Source: an uncultured Bacteroidales bacterium (GTDB taxonomy: Bacteria; Bacteroidota; Bacteroidia; Bacteroidales; Paludibacteraceae). From it: DNA of 42,622 nucleotides. Below the pieces are notes generated by a model. It was not told where the DNA came from. It worked only from the letters and a program-made list of their open reading frames with translations, and did no database searches. How positions within the stretch are numbered: the first letter of the stretch is position 1; each line of letters starts with the position of its first letter. The stretch covers positions 1 to 42,622 of the forward strand of contig CAIYOZ010000194.1 in NCBI GenBank assembly GCA_903927945.1, written 5' to 3'. Below are positions 28,546 through 39,155 of this stretch, one piece after another. The position numbers were made by a program, and so were the translations under genes.

Positions 28546-29703
28546 CTATTTCTTCAGCAACATAATAATTTTCAAAGTCAGGTCGAAGAAGACCATTTTA
28601 GCATTTACATTTTGTTCAATATGTCGTTCGGCTAAACTAAATTCGTTCATGAGTTCTTCCACATTCCGTTCATGAATAAAAGGTGAAAAACGCTTAGAAA
28701 AATCGGCTTCAAATGTCGTTAAGTAGTTTAAACCGGGTTGTTGTAAATTGTAAATGAAGTTTTCACGAGTCATTCGTTGGGCATAACTCAGGAAATTCTT
28801 CTGACGTTCACGCCCCATTGCAGCAGCTGCCATCTCATCCGACCACTTTTTCAAAGTTTTTAGCGATGCATGATCCTTTTTATTGCCTACCAACCACGAA
28901 AGTCGCATGACATTCATAAACCGTTCAAAGTTTTGTTTGTTTTCGTCCCCCTCATTCAAGATTGCTATAGCATTTAGGTAACTCCCGTTAGAAATATGTG
29001 CGGCAAATAATGCATCATCTTCTTCGATTTCCAATTCATCATCCCTCAGCAACGCCTTTACTATTTCAGTTTCAGCCAGACGCGGGATATGAATGTGTTG
29101 AGTTCTGGATAGAATGGTGGTGATTATTTGATCCGGTTCATTCGACACCATTAAAAAAACTGTTTTTTCAGGTGGTTCTTCCAGTATTTTCAACAACTTA
29201 TTTGCACAGGTAATGTTCATCTTCTCCGGCAGCCAGATTATCATCACCTTATACTCCGACTCATAGGTTTTCAAACTCAGTTTCCGAATGATTTCTTCAC
29301 TTTCATTTCCATAAATCATTCCTTGTTTAGCATCACCCGAAATCTTAGCATACCAATCATTTACACTGAAGTACAGGTTATTGAGCACCATGGCTCTGAA
29401 TTCTGTTATGAAATCATCACAGACCACACTGCTTTTATTGGCTGGTTTTATGACCGGAAATACAAAATGCAAATCGGGATGTGCCAGTTTTTTGTACTTA
29501 ACACAGGATGCACAAACACCACATGAATCAACTTCATTCCGGTTTTCACAGCATATATATTGAGCATAAGCAATCGCCAGGCCCAGTTTACCAACTCCTT
29601 CCGGTCCACGCAACAATTGGGCATGCGGTATCCGTTGTTCGTTTACCGTACGAATAAATCGTTTTTTAATTACTTGCTGACCAATTATTTCGGAAAATAA
29701 CAT
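28546..29703 (-). CDS. holB: DNA polymerase III delta' subunit
   Basis: 385 aa; HAQLLRGPEGVGKLGLAIAYAQYICCEN..DSCGVCASC, LLKILEEPPEKTVFLMVS. Confidence 0.9.
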   Translation of the reverse strand: MLFSEIIGQQVIKKRFIRTVNEQRIPHAQLLRGPEGVGKLGLAIAYAQYICCENRNEVDSCGVCASCVKYKKLAHPDLHFVFPVIKPANKSSVVCDDFITEFRAMVLNNLYFSVNDWYAKISGDAKQGMIYGNESEEIIRKLSLKTYESEYKVMIIWLPEKMNITCANKLLKILEEPPEKTVFLMVSNEPDQIITTILSRTQHIHIPRLAETEIVKALLRDDELEIEEDDALFAAHISNGSYLNAIAILNEGDENKQNFERFMNVMRLSWLVGNKKDHASLKTLKKWSDEMAAAAMGRERQKNFLSYAQRMTRENFIYNLQQPGLNYLTTFEADFSKRFSPFIHERNVEELMNEFSLAERHIEQNVNAKMVFFDLTLKIIMLLKK

Positions 29704-29837
29704 GAGTGAGATTTACAGTTTTATTCCAAATTCGGATAAAGTGCAAATATACAAAAAAGAAAGTAAAATGAGAAATGAATCAATTTTGATATAACACGAA
29801 TATCAGAATTCTATTGGGGAGAACATTCTGGGTCGTG

Positions 29838-31505
29838 TTATTTTACCTTGACCGAATCGGAAGTCACAAGGGTTGAGTCTGAAACAGTGCCATTCCCATA
29901 ATTTAAATCGACCATCTGAAGATTTTCCGGAGTGACAGGATATATGGCGACAATGATCATTCCCTTTTGTTTTAAACACACAAGTAACTGAAACTTATTT
30001 TCGAGGATTGTCACATTTTCGTCGGAATGATTTAAGTCTTTTTGATAGCCTTTTAAGGCTGTTTCAAGGAATTTAAGCACATCGTCTTCTCTTCCGAGTC
30101 CCTTCGATGTCAGATTGATGCGGTATGAAAATCCGGTATGGATATACTTCGGCTTGAGTGTATAACTAAAACCTAACTTGCCATTGTATTTTTCGTTCCA
30201 GGGTATCCCTAAAATAAAGAAATCCAATGTGGCATCATTCGAGATTCTTTCAGCCGATATGATTTTATGCTCCGAAGCATTTTTTGTAAAATCACCTTCT
30301 GTTTTGTTGTATTTTTTATAGATCAATGACATAGGTGTACTGAATCGCATTCCTTCCACAGTACTATCCGAAATGGCAGTTTTCAACCTGTTAATAATAG
30401 CATCCTTGTCAAAATAATCAGTCTGAACACTTTCAAACAAGGTTGTTCCTGACAGGAGATAACTTTTTAAATCATCAGAAATACCATCAAATTGTGGATG
30501 TATAATGTATTTTGCATTTTTATCGATAAAGCCACCCTTCCCGCCTGTCATAACATAAGCAACTTTCCCGTTAAATGGCAATGCCTGGTCAAATTGCTCT
30601 GCAATCATCATTTTTCCTTTCCGATTGATAAACCCAAATTTTACTCCTGTTCTTACCGGTGCCAGTTCGTTTCCATGAAAGGGATACGCCTCTGTAAATT
30701 GGGGGTCAATGGTGACTTTTCCCGTTTTATCACACCACCCCCAATTATTATTCCTTTTAATAATATATTGATCGCTATCCATTTCCATTTCCAAAAACTG
30801 AGGATTCACCACATATTTCCCTTTGTCATCAATGACTCCCCATTCATTGCCGTACTGTAGAATTGCACGTCCGTCTATAAAATCGTTGGCATGAGAATAT
30901 TGATAATTAATGCTGATTTTCCCTTCTGTATCAATATATCCCCATTCACCGGCTACATTTGCCACGGCACATTTCCCGTCACTGAAATTTGCGGCCGCCG
31001 TAAATTGGGGAGGTATCACAATAGTTCCGTTTTTATCCATGAATCCCCAGTTAACAGTAAGGCTATCCACACTGACACTAAAAGCGGCAAGGCCATCTTT
31101 AAAAATCCTGACTGTTTTTGCCCCTTTGATTGAAAATAATGAGTCCCCTTTAAAATCGATAGCTTTGGGAGCTCCATTTTCTGAAACTACCCAGGCAATA
31201 TTTTCACTGAACACTGTTGCTTCTTTGTAAATTGGTCTAACAGCATAGGTACCATCCGCATTTATGAAACCCCATGTGGGTTTACCACCAAAAACCTGTA
31301 CCAATGCCAGGCCTTGTCGAAAAACAGTTGCATTTTTAAATTGAGGATGAATGATTATCTTACCTGTCGGATCGATATATTTGAAAACAAATCCATTCCG
31401 CACTGGAAATAAATTGATGACTACAGATTCCTTTACCGAAGAATTACAAGAAATCATAAAAACTACTAGTAAAACAAAACTGAGTAATCTTATTTGTATT
31501 TTCAT
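29838..31505 (-). CDS. WG-repeat lipoprotein (track ORF opens at 31589)
   Basis: Lipobox VFMISCNSS; repeated WGFINADG/WGFMDKNG/WGYIDTEG/WGVIDDKG/WGWCDKTG units. Confidence 0.88.
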   Translation of the reverse strand: MKIQIRLLSFVLLVVFMISCNSSVKESVVINLFPVRNGFVFKYIDPTGKIIIHPQFKNATVFRQGLALVQVFGGKPTWGFINADGTYAVRPIYKEATVFSENIAWVVSENGAPKAIDFKGDSLFSIKGAKTVRIFKDGLAAFSVSVDSLTVNWGFMDKNGTIVIPPQFTAAANFSDGKCAVANVAGEWGYIDTEGKISINYQYSHANDFIDGRAILQYGNEWGVIDDKGKYVVNPQFLEMEMDSDQYIIKRNNNWGWCDKTGKVTIDPQFTEAYPFHGNELAPVRTGVKFGFINRKGKMMIAEQFDQALPFNGKVAYVMTGGKGGFIDKNAKYIIHPQFDGISDDLKSYLLSGTTLFESVQTDYFDKDAIINRLKTAISDSTVEGMRFSTPMSLIYKKYNKTEGDFTKNASEHKIISAERISNDATLDFFILGIPWNEKYNGKLGFSYTLKPKYIHTGFSYRINLTSKGLGREDDVLKFLETALKGYQKDLNHSDENVTILENKFQLLVCLKQKGMIIVAIYPVTPENLQMVDLNYGNGTVSDSTLVTSDSVKVK

Positions 31506-31524
31506 GTTGGATAATATTAATTCA

Positions 31525-32568
31525 TCATTGAGCACTATTGTTTTTTTCCAGGTCAAGGAGCCATTTTTTTCTCCAAAGACCGCCCCCATAGCCTGTCAGG
31601 TTTCCATCCTCACCAATTACACGGTGACAGGGTATCAATATGGAAATTCGGTTCATCCCGTTGGCATTTGCCACAGCACGAATGGCCTCAGGGCTGTCTA
31701 TTGATGATGCCTGCTGTTTGTATGACCGGGTGGAACCATAGGATATTCCTTTTAAGGAATTCCACACTGATAGTTGAAATGCTGTACCCGGAGAATACAA
31801 AGGTATTGAAAATTCTTTCCTCCGTCCTTCAAAATACTCTTCAAGTTGTAGTTTTAATAATTCAAAATGAGGATTGGCACCCGGGATTATATTCGCATTT
31901 AACTTTTTTGCCAGTGTCTTTAACTCTGTTTCCAGCATTTTACGGTCGCTAAATTCCAACAAGCAAATCCCCTGATCGACTGCACAGGCGATCATTGTCC
32001 CTAGCGGTGTTTCTATTCGGCAAATGTTTATCAGTTGTTTGTCCTTAATGTTGGATGGGGATACGCCAAATATCGATTTAAACGAATCGGCGAATCCACT
32101 TAATGATTCATAACCTGTATCAAAAGCAACACTAGTGACTGATTCACCATTTTGAATCCTTTTAAAGGCGGAATTTATACGAAACATCCGTTGGTAAGCC
32201 TGAAATGTAATACCATGATTTTTCAAAAACCATCGCCTGAGCTTACTCGGTTCAATGCCTTTTTGTACCAGATCCCAGTCCTTGAATTTCACTTCGGGAT
32301 GCAGATTTATTTCGTTTAAGAGGGTTTTGATATAGTCGGGTGTCTCCCCTGCTTTTTCCATTGGACGGCAGACTTTACAGGGTCTGTATCCTTTTAGGAT
32401 GGCTTCTTTTGTAGAATTGAAAAACTCCACATTCTCCGCTTTAGGTTTTCTGGCTGTACAGGTTGGACGGCAAAATATACCCGTTGTCTTGACCGCTGCA
32501 ATAAAGGTGCCCTCAAAAGTGACATCTTTATCAACCAGGGCTTTATACATAATCTCGTTTGTTAGCAT
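31525..32568 (-). CDS. ada: Ada-type bifunctional transcriptional activator / O6-methylguanine-DNA methyltransferase
   Basis: 347 aa; GIFCRPTCTARKPKAENVEFF...CKVCRP, AraC-like HTH, C-terminal IPCHRVIGEDGNLTGYGGGLWRKKWLL. Confidence 0.93.
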   Translation of the reverse strand: MLTNEIMYKALVDKDVTFEGTFIAAVKTTGIFCRPTCTARKPKAENVEFFNSTKEAILKGYRPCKVCRPMEKAGETPDYIKTLLNEINLHPEVKFKDWDLVQKGIEPSKLRRWFLKNHGITFQAYQRMFRINSAFKRIQNGESVTSVAFDTGYESLSGFADSFKSIFGVSPSNIKDKQLINICRIETPLGTMIACAVDQGICLLEFSDRKMLETELKTLAKKLNANIIPGANPHFELLKLQLEEYFEGRRKEFSIPLYSPGTAFQLSVWNSLKGISYGSTRSYKQQASSIDSPEAIRAVANANGMNRISILIPCHRVIGEDGNLTGYGGGLWRKKWLLDLEKNNSAQ

Positions 32569-32671
32569 ATTTTTTTTACAAAATTACACTTAACAAACCA
32601 ATTCTGCAACCGAAAAATTGACAAGTATTTTTATTTGTTTCCTTTTATTGGGGACAGAGAATAACCCACCT

Positions 32672-33400
32672 TTACCAGGGCAATTCCCCTTCCTCATTGA
32701 AATACTTTCCGGTAGGTCCATTATTGTCAAGTGTTGCATATTTCACAATAACTTTTGCCGATTGTTCCGGTGTTCTTTCTCCCCGGTGATTGTTGAAATC
32801 TGTTGCCGTGTAATTCGGATCGATAGAATTGACTTTTATGTCAGTGTCCTTTAAATCAAAAGCCAGCATAATGGTAAATCCATTCAATGCTGCCTTTGAA
32901 ATGCTGTATCCGGCTGACTTAAAGTGAAAATACTGCCAATTTGGATCGGTATGTAAGGTCAATGATCCCAGGCCACTGGTCACATTGACAATCCTGCCAC
33001 TATCCGATTTTCTAAGTAGAGGAATAAATGCCTGAGTTACCCGTATGGTACCAAAGAAGTTAGTATCGAACACTTTTCGTATTTCCTCCACCGAATACGT
33101 ACTGGCAGGTTGTGGAATCAACCCTAATATTCCGGCATTATTGATGAGAACATCCAGTTGGTTCGATTTATTCTCGATTGCTTTGCATGATTCCTTGATG
33201 GTTATAGGATCAGTTACGTCAAGCTGGATAGATTCAACATTTGTAAGTCCTGATTCGACCAATTTATCCACCGCTTCCTGACCCAGGCTCGCTTCCCTGC
33301 AACCCAAATAAACGTAGTACCCTAGTTTTGCCAGCTGTTTCGCAGTTTCGTAGCCAATGCCTTTGTTTGCTCCGGTTATTAATGCTGTTTTCATAATCAT
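32672..33400 (-). CDS. SDR-family oxidoreductase
   Basis: 242 aa; TGANKGIGYETAKQL, NNAG, YSISKAALNG. Confidence 0.93.
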   Translation of the reverse strand: MIMKTALITGANKGIGYETAKQLAKLGYYVYLGCREASLGQEAVDKLVESGLTNVESIQLDVTDPITIKESCKAIENKSNQLDVLINNAGILGLIPQPASTYSVEEIRKVFDTNFFGTIRVTQAFIPLLRKSDSGRIVNVTSGLGSLTLHTDPNWQYFHFKSAGYSISKAALNGFTIMLAFDLKDTDIKVNSIDPNYTATDFNNHRGERTPEQSAKVIVKYATLDNNGPTGKYFNEEGELPW

Positions 33401-33714
33401 AGGTTAATCTATTATTTTATAGTAAGCTATTTCAAAGTTACTCTTTAATTCAATTTCAAATTAATGGTATTAAAGTTTAAAATCTGTATATTTCTAATAC
33501 TATAACGAACAACTTCTGACCCAAAATGTTTATAACAATTTAAATAATTGTAATTTCACTCCTATTTTTGTTATTTTTTCGCAATGCAATCAACCTCATT
33601 AAAATGAACCGGCTGGTATCTTAAGAATAGTCCTTATCCTTAAAATACCTGCCGGAATATTTAATATGCATTCTTTTTTACACAATGTCCTGAGAAACCA
33701 CAATGCTTGTGTGC

Positions 33715-36171
33715 TTATTTCTCTGTTTCTTTAACCTGCACAAATGCAGCATGTACAGGAGCCGGACAAGGCTTTGACGTTCCACGGCAAGCTACCCATA
33801 TTACCTCATTCAATACCTGATCATTAACAAGATCCTCCTTGCTGAAGTCGAATTTCTCGCTTTTCTTTTGCCATTTATTATAGGCTGTATTCTTTTCAAA
33901 CAAATCGGTCTGTGCCTGGACTGACTTAAAAGGCATGTGCCGGCTGGTTGTATCAAAACACCTCCATAAAGGTTCTGCTGAGGCATCATATTGGCTCATG
34001 GGGGGCAGTCCTAATATTAATTCTATAGTACGCAGCACCGAGGATGTTGAATAGGGTGTTTTGTCTACAAACGCTTCCTTCACCAGACCACCGGCTACAT
34101 AAGTGGTACTGCGGTGTGCATCTACGTGATCAGGCCCGTTCTGGGAGTCATCTTCCACTATAAAGATGGCACTTTCTTTCCAGATAGGACTCTTGCTGAG
34201 GTATTCAACGAATAATCCTACTGCCAGGTCATTGTCGGCAACAGCAGCAAAAGGTGTCGGACGTCCTCTTTTCATTCCTTCCGTATGGTCGTTGATAAAA
34301 CGAATTGTATTCAACTGAGGCACTTGATTCATGGAAAGCAATGAATCAAAATCCTGTTTCCATTGCCTGAAGCGGGTCGTATCCATGACCGTCTGGTCCC
34401 ACCCTGTGAAATGCGTACAGACATGTCCTTCCAGCACAGGAATATTGGCCTTGTAATTATCGGCAAATTCTCCATACGTCCTGTAGGTCACACCCTGTCT
34501 CTTACAAAAATTCCATATAAATCCATCTTTATTATTTGCAATGGCCCTGTTTCCTTCTGCATCATAACTTCCTCCACGGTCGCCGTAATAGGTTGGCCAG
34601 GTTTTCTCCAGGTAATCGGTGGCATACGCTCCCAGGCTCCAGTTATGACCATCGGCACTCACTTCACCATCATTGTAGAAATTATCCAACAGCACAAACT
34701 GACTTGCCAGTGCATGTTGATTAGGGGTATATTTCTTCCCGAAAAGCACCAGGGTACTATCTCCGTTTCCTTGTGGCATATCACCCAATATCTGGTCGTA
34801 GGTCCTGTTTTCCTTCACCACATAAAATACATATTTTATCGGTGATTGATCACCTACCCTCATAGGAATTGGGTTTCCAAATATTCCTTTCGACTCGATT
34901 TCATTTTTCTTTTCAAAAGGAGTATTGGCATATACTAGCGTAGTCCATGATGCAAGTTTAGCTTTATCGGGTTGAGGAATGATGCTCAAAGCACCCTTGA
35001 AGAGCCCTCCAATGTATTGAACCTCTTCGGGCTTGTCAATTAATCCCTGTTGATATTTTACACGGCCTCCCTTTGTCGGATTCGGACCTTTGGGATTTGG
35101 CAACGAAGTGAGTCCTTTTCCATTGGCCACGAGTATTTTTCCATTGGCTATCCGCACACAACATGGATACCAACCGGTAGGAATAAAACCAAGGCTGTTA
35201 CTTAACCATTTATTAGTTACATCAAACACAGCCAGGCAATTATTGTCAGCATTAGAAATATAAAGTGTCCGGTCATCAAGACTTAGTGCCACACTATTGG
35301 TGGTTGAACCTGTCAGTGTTGTCGGGAAGAGTGCTGCATTGAGTGTTTCCACCACAGTAGAGTGACTGAGGTCAATCACCGAAACGGAATTATCATTCGA
35401 ATTAGCCACATAGAGTGTTTTCCCTTTTCGATCAATCACCATATCGTTCGGATGGTCCCCCACCTGAATGGATCCCTCAACCTCTAACGAGTCAGTATTG
35501 ATGATCACTATTTTATGGCACCCCCAGCAACTGCTGTACAGATGTTTCTTATCAGGAGATAATATACAGGTATATCCTTCCCCGCCGAGTGGTATTCGTT
35601 TGAGGATTTTTTTTGTTATCAGATCAATGACATATGCCGAATTATTATCCTTGGTGACGGCATACAGGCGATTTCCTTTTTCATCCACTGCTATGCCTGC
35701 AATAGAAATCCTTTCTTTCATCGGAAGCCCCAGTTGAATAGTGTCTTTACAGAACAGTTTATCTTGTAAAATAAAGAAACGGAGTATAAAATTATCGTTT
35801 CCACCCGAGGCGTACAAGTATTTGCCACTTTCACCAAATGCAAGCCCCAGCCATGATTTTCCGACTTCGTATGTGTCGAGCAGTTTTTCTGTCTTTACGT
35901 TGATGAGTTGAATAGATTGTTTGCTCTCTCCGTTATTGGTCACCGCTGCATATTGCCCGTTCGGGCTGAGTGCAATATTCAACGGCAAATCTCCCAGAGG
36001 TATCTGATTCCCCACAGGGCTTAGCCTCCAGCCATTGGGCAAGGTTACCTGTTTCAGATTATTTATGATTGACTGTGCCGCAGCTGTTGAAACTAGAAGA
36101 AACAAAAGGCAAATCATTAAAAAGAAATGATATCTGTGTCGGGTTCTTTCTTTAAAGTCGAATAAATCCAT
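33715..36171 (-). CDS. Bifunctional YncE-like beta-propeller / phosphoesterase (alkaline-phosphatase-superfamily) protein
   Basis: 818 aa; repeated YVANSNDNSVSVIDLS-type blades then VKENRTYDQILGDMPQGNGD...FIVEDDSQNGPDHVDAHRST. Confidence 0.9.
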   Translation of the reverse strand: MDLFDFKERTRHRYHFFLMICLLFLLVSTAAAQSIINNLKQVTLPNGWRLSPVGNQIPLGDLPLNIALSPNGQYAAVTNNGESKQSIQLINVKTEKLLDTYEVGKSWLGLAFGESGKYLYASGGNDNFILRFFILQDKLFCKDTIQLGLPMKERISIAGIAVDEKGNRLYAVTKDNNSAYVIDLITKKILKRIPLGGEGYTCILSPDKKHLYSSCWGCHKIVIINTDSLEVEGSIQVGDHPNDMVIDRKGKTLYVANSNDNSVSVIDLSHSTVVETLNAALFPTTLTGSTTNSVALSLDDRTLYISNADNNCLAVFDVTNKWLSNSLGFIPTGWYPCCVRIANGKILVANGKGLTSLPNPKGPNPTKGGRVKYQQGLIDKPEEVQYIGGLFKGALSIIPQPDKAKLASWTTLVYANTPFEKKNEIESKGIFGNPIPMRVGDQSPIKYVFYVVKENRTYDQILGDMPQGNGDSTLVLFGKKYTPNQHALASQFVLLDNFYNDGEVSADGHNWSLGAYATDYLEKTWPTYYGDRGGSYDAEGNRAIANNKDGFIWNFCKRQGVTYRTYGEFADNYKANIPVLEGHVCTHFTGWDQTVMDTTRFRQWKQDFDSLLSMNQVPQLNTIRFINDHTEGMKRGRPTPFAAVADNDLAVGLFVEYLSKSPIWKESAIFIVEDDSQNGPDHVDAHRSTTYVAGGLVKEAFVDKTPYSTSSVLRTIELILGLPPMSQYDASAEPLWRCFDTTSRHMPFKSVQAQTDLFEKNTAYNKWQKKSEKFDFSKEDLVNDQVLNEVIWVACRGTSKPCPAPVHAAFVQVKETEK

Positions 36172-36236
36172 AGCTGTTGATTTTTTAGTTTATTGATTTT
36201 GACCCAAATTGCATATATTTCATTTTAGGTGCAATT

Positions 36237-36873
36237 AAAATAAGGTAATAAGGTTAGGGTCAGAGGGGTTATGTTTTCTACTGAGGTTAAAAAAATAAAT
36301 AAGGTTTTTCTATTAAACACTTCAATACTTAAGTCAAAGGATATTGCTTAATATCTTGACAATAAATACAATGACACTTGACATTTCGTCTTTTTTAAAA
36401 CCTTATCCAGCTTTCTACATCTGATATTCAAATTTAACCTCAATAGAAAACATAACCCCTCTCTATTCTTATTACCTTATTTTAAAATTTAGTACCTGCT
36501 TGAAAACAAACTACTTACTTGCCTAAATACTCGATCTAAATAGTGATATTTAAAACCTCATTTTTAAAATTTCAACTTCAGTAGAAAACGTGACCCCATA
36601 CCTTATTTCGGAATGTAGTTACTTACTTGCTTAAATACTCAGTCTAAATACTTGATATTTAAAACCTTATTTTTATTATTTAACCTCAATAGAAAACATA
36701 CCCCCTCTGACTCTAACCTTATTACCTTATTTCGGAATGTAGAATCCCATGAAACCAAACTATTTACTTGATTTAATACTCAATCTAAATACGTGATATT
36801 TAAAACCTTATTTTTAATATTCAACCTAAGTAGAAAACATGCCCCCTCTGACCCTAACCTTATTACCTTATTT
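36237..36873. repeat. Repeat cluster: one inverted left copy and four degenerate direct copies of a GTAGAAAACATACCCCCTCTGACCCTAACCTTATTACCTTATTTCG unit
   Basis: 36237-36292 is near-identical to the reverse complement of 36820-36873; further copies around 36435-36490, 36572-36612 and 36681-36734. Confidence 0.9.
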
Positions 36874-36900
36874 CGAAATTTACTGCTTATGAAATGACCT

Positions 36901-37341
36901 TTAGTTCGTATGTATTGTTTTTTGATAGTGTGTTAGGAAAGCTTCATACTCTTCTGCATAAGTTTGTTTATGATGATGTTCTTTTTGTCCTAAAATATAC
37001 TCACACACTTTAGTTACATCACCCTTTGAAACTGAAAATGCAGAACAGGTATTCTGCCATTGAAACACACCAATGCATAGTTTGTTTTCATTAATAAAAT
37101 GACTTGTAGAGGTCGCAATTATTTCAGATAACCGATTTTCATCCATATATGATGCTCTTGACACTAAAAAATGAACATGCTCTGGATTTGCATAAACAGC
37201 ATACAACTTACAATCTAAATGATTGACAATTCCGGTAATGTATTTTTCTATTCGTTGCCTGTTTTCAGCCAAAATCAACAGCATTCTATGAAGTGTTGTA
37301 AAAATGAAATGTGTATACAGATTATTGTATTCAACTTTCAT
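36901..37341 (-). mobile_element. IS200-like / REP-associated Y1 (HUH) transposase
   Basis: 146 aa; YAVYANPEHVHFLVS (HUH motif) and VCEYILGQKEHHHKQTYAEEYEAFL (catalytic Tyr region). Confidence 0.85.
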
Positions 37342-37557
37342 ATTATGAAGGATTAAGGTTGTTTTGAAAACTTATTATTTAAAAAATTATTTTCAAACAC
37401 ACTAAAACGATTGTATTCGATATATAAACAATTAACGTTAAAAGTATATATAAAGTTTCATAACATTCAAACCTTCGCTAATTTTTACGCGACAGGATAT
37501 GCAAGACTAAAAGAAATTTCTTTATTTGGGATCTAATTCGTTTTAATCCCATAAACG

Positions 37558-37597
37558 CATAAAGGTGAAATTATTAGTTTCACCTTTATGTTTTTTG
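37558..37597 (+). terminator. Intrinsic terminator pointing plus-ward (no annotated plus-strand gene upstream)
   Basis: CATAAAGGTGAAA-TTATTAG-TTTCACCTTTATG then TTTTTTG. Confidence 0.7.
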
Positions 37598-37681
37598 AAC
37601 TATAATTACTTACCCTGTACCCATTCTAAATTTCGTAAAATATAAAAGTGACAGTATGTAATTCTCCCAATCGGTACTGGC

Positions 37682-37918
37682 TTATTTTTTATCGCAAGGG
37701 CGGTAAATAGCACTGGTTGCAAAGTCAACTACTGCACCCGGCCAAAAGAGAACGATATCCAGGATTAATGCACCTACCCGTACTTGTCTGGCTGGTTGTC
37801 CTGCTGCCGGAGTTGTCCGTTGGCATTCGCCTACTGGTCCGCAAAACAAAGTAGCACAAGAACTTAAAGAAGCTGCGATCAATACGATGGCTGTAAATTT
37901 CAATACTGTCTTTTTCAT
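37682..37918 (-). CDS. Small YceK-like lipoprotein (track ORF opens at 37993)
   Basis: MKKTVLKFTAIVLIAASLSSCATLFCGPVGECQR...ILDIVLFWPGAVVDFATSAIYRPC. Confidence 0.65.
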   Translation of the reverse strand: MKKTVLKFTAIVLIAASLSSCATLFCGPVGECQRTTPAAGQPARQVRVGALILDIVLFWPGAVVDFATSAIYRPCDKK

Positions 37919-38046
37919 TGAATTAATTTTTAATGTTTTCCTACTCTTCAGGCTTTTCGGTTGCTCCCCGTTTATAATTGTTTCTGGACTCAATTAAAAT
38001 TTATGGATTTAATTTTCAATCTGTTTTTTATTGCTCCGAATAGCCA

Positions 38047-38475
38047 TTACTGTATCATCGTGTTTTTTCTGTCAATGATTGCAGTCATGGTGATTCTGTC
38101 GTGTAGGCCTCGTGCTGAAAATAAATACGACAAGATATCAATCGGTATCATACGCATGATGGTTCGTATAAAAAGCCTGATAAAAAGATTATTATGATTG
38201 ATGGTTAATGGCTCCACCCTTGTTTTCGTAATCATTTTGCCAATTGTCTGTCCGGCAATGTATTCAAAGAGGAAGTAGTATAAAAAATAGAAGACACCCG
38301 CAATCCATTTCATGTTTTCAACCGGAATAATGTTTCTAAATGCTCCTATAAACAGTATCAGGAAGAGAAAGAATACCCCTGAGTCCAATAAAAAATTCAT
38401 TAATCTGATTGTTTTTCCGGTCATTGTTAGTTTGTTAAATACATTCATATACTCATAAAAAGAAAGACTGATCAA
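38047..38475 (-). CDS. RDD-family membrane protein
   Basis: 142 aa; RLMNFLLDSGVFFLFLILF...FEYIAGQTIGKMITKTRVEPL...LHDRITMTAII. Confidence 0.75.
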   Translation of the reverse strand: MISLSFYEYMNVFNKLTMTGKTIRLMNFLLDSGVFFLFLILFIGAFRNIIPVENMKWIAGVFYFLYYFLFEYIAGQTIGKMITKTRVEPLTINHNNLFIRLFIRTIMRMIPIDILSYLFSARGLHDRITMTAIIDRKNTMIQ

Positions 38476-38646
38476 CTCGGTAGATTCAGCAGGGGTTAGA
38501 ACGATTGTTCTGTGTTATATGACAAGTCTTTATTAAGAATAACTATCATTTTTTCGACTACAAACATACAAAATATTATTAACAAGTGCTGCAATTATAT
38601 AAATTAATTTTAAATAAAATGAGCAAATGAGTAAATATAATAAAAA

Positions 38647-38675
38647 CGAGGGCTTCACTTTTGGTGAAACCCTCG
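38647..38675. terminator. Terminator-like hairpin
   Basis: CGAGGGCTTCAC-TTTTG-GTGAAACCCTCG just past the 38694 stop. Confidence 0.8.
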
Positions 38676-38693
38676 CTAAATAATGAAGACTGT

Positions 38694-39155
38694 TTAATTT
38701 AATTTCGATTTATCTTCGTCCCGTTCCAGGGCATACGCCTCAAAAGCAATCTTCAGCCTGTCCAGGAAAGGTGTATGACTCTTATACTGCCCCACGTCAG
38801 TTTCTTGCAATACCCTGGAGCCTTTCAGCTGATAATTAAACAGCTTTTCAAACAACCGTAGCATTTCATCAAAAGATATTTTCTTGTTATTCCTTTGTTT
38901 GAGAGCCTCAGCCTTATACAATGCCGTCACTAATTCCAGCAAGTCTTCCTCCGAGCCTTTCCAAACCATGTCCGTTTCCAGGAATTTTTGTTCTACCTCC
39001 ATTTTCTTTTGGAGCCGTTCTATTTCTACCTGGCAAAGTCTTTCAAAATTAGGGGAAACAGCCAGCATACTTTTTAAAGATATATTTTTTTTTGATTCTA
39101 TCGCTAACTGTCTGTAATCATAGAGTTGATCTTCCATGAATTTGATTTTTGCCAA
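38694..39155 (-). CDS. RteC-like protein, C-terminal part (possibly split from 39104-39730)
   Basis: MVWKGSEEDLLELVTALYKAEALKQRNNKKISFDEMLRLFEKLFNYQLKGS...TPFLDRLKIAF resembles the RteC C-terminal pattern. Confidence 0.6.
   Translation of the reverse strand: MAKIKFMEDQLYDYRQLAIESKKNISLKSMLAVSPNFERLCQVEIERLQKKMEVEQKFLETDMVWKGSEEDLLELVTALYKAEALKQRNNKKISFDEMLRLFEKLFNYQLKGSRVLQETDVGQYKSHTPFLDRLKIAFEAYALERDEDKSKLN

Noticed and set aside
36237-36873. CRISPR array
   Set aside because: Units are degenerate, irregularly spaced and include an inverted copy; no cas genes; better explained by transposase-associated repeats.
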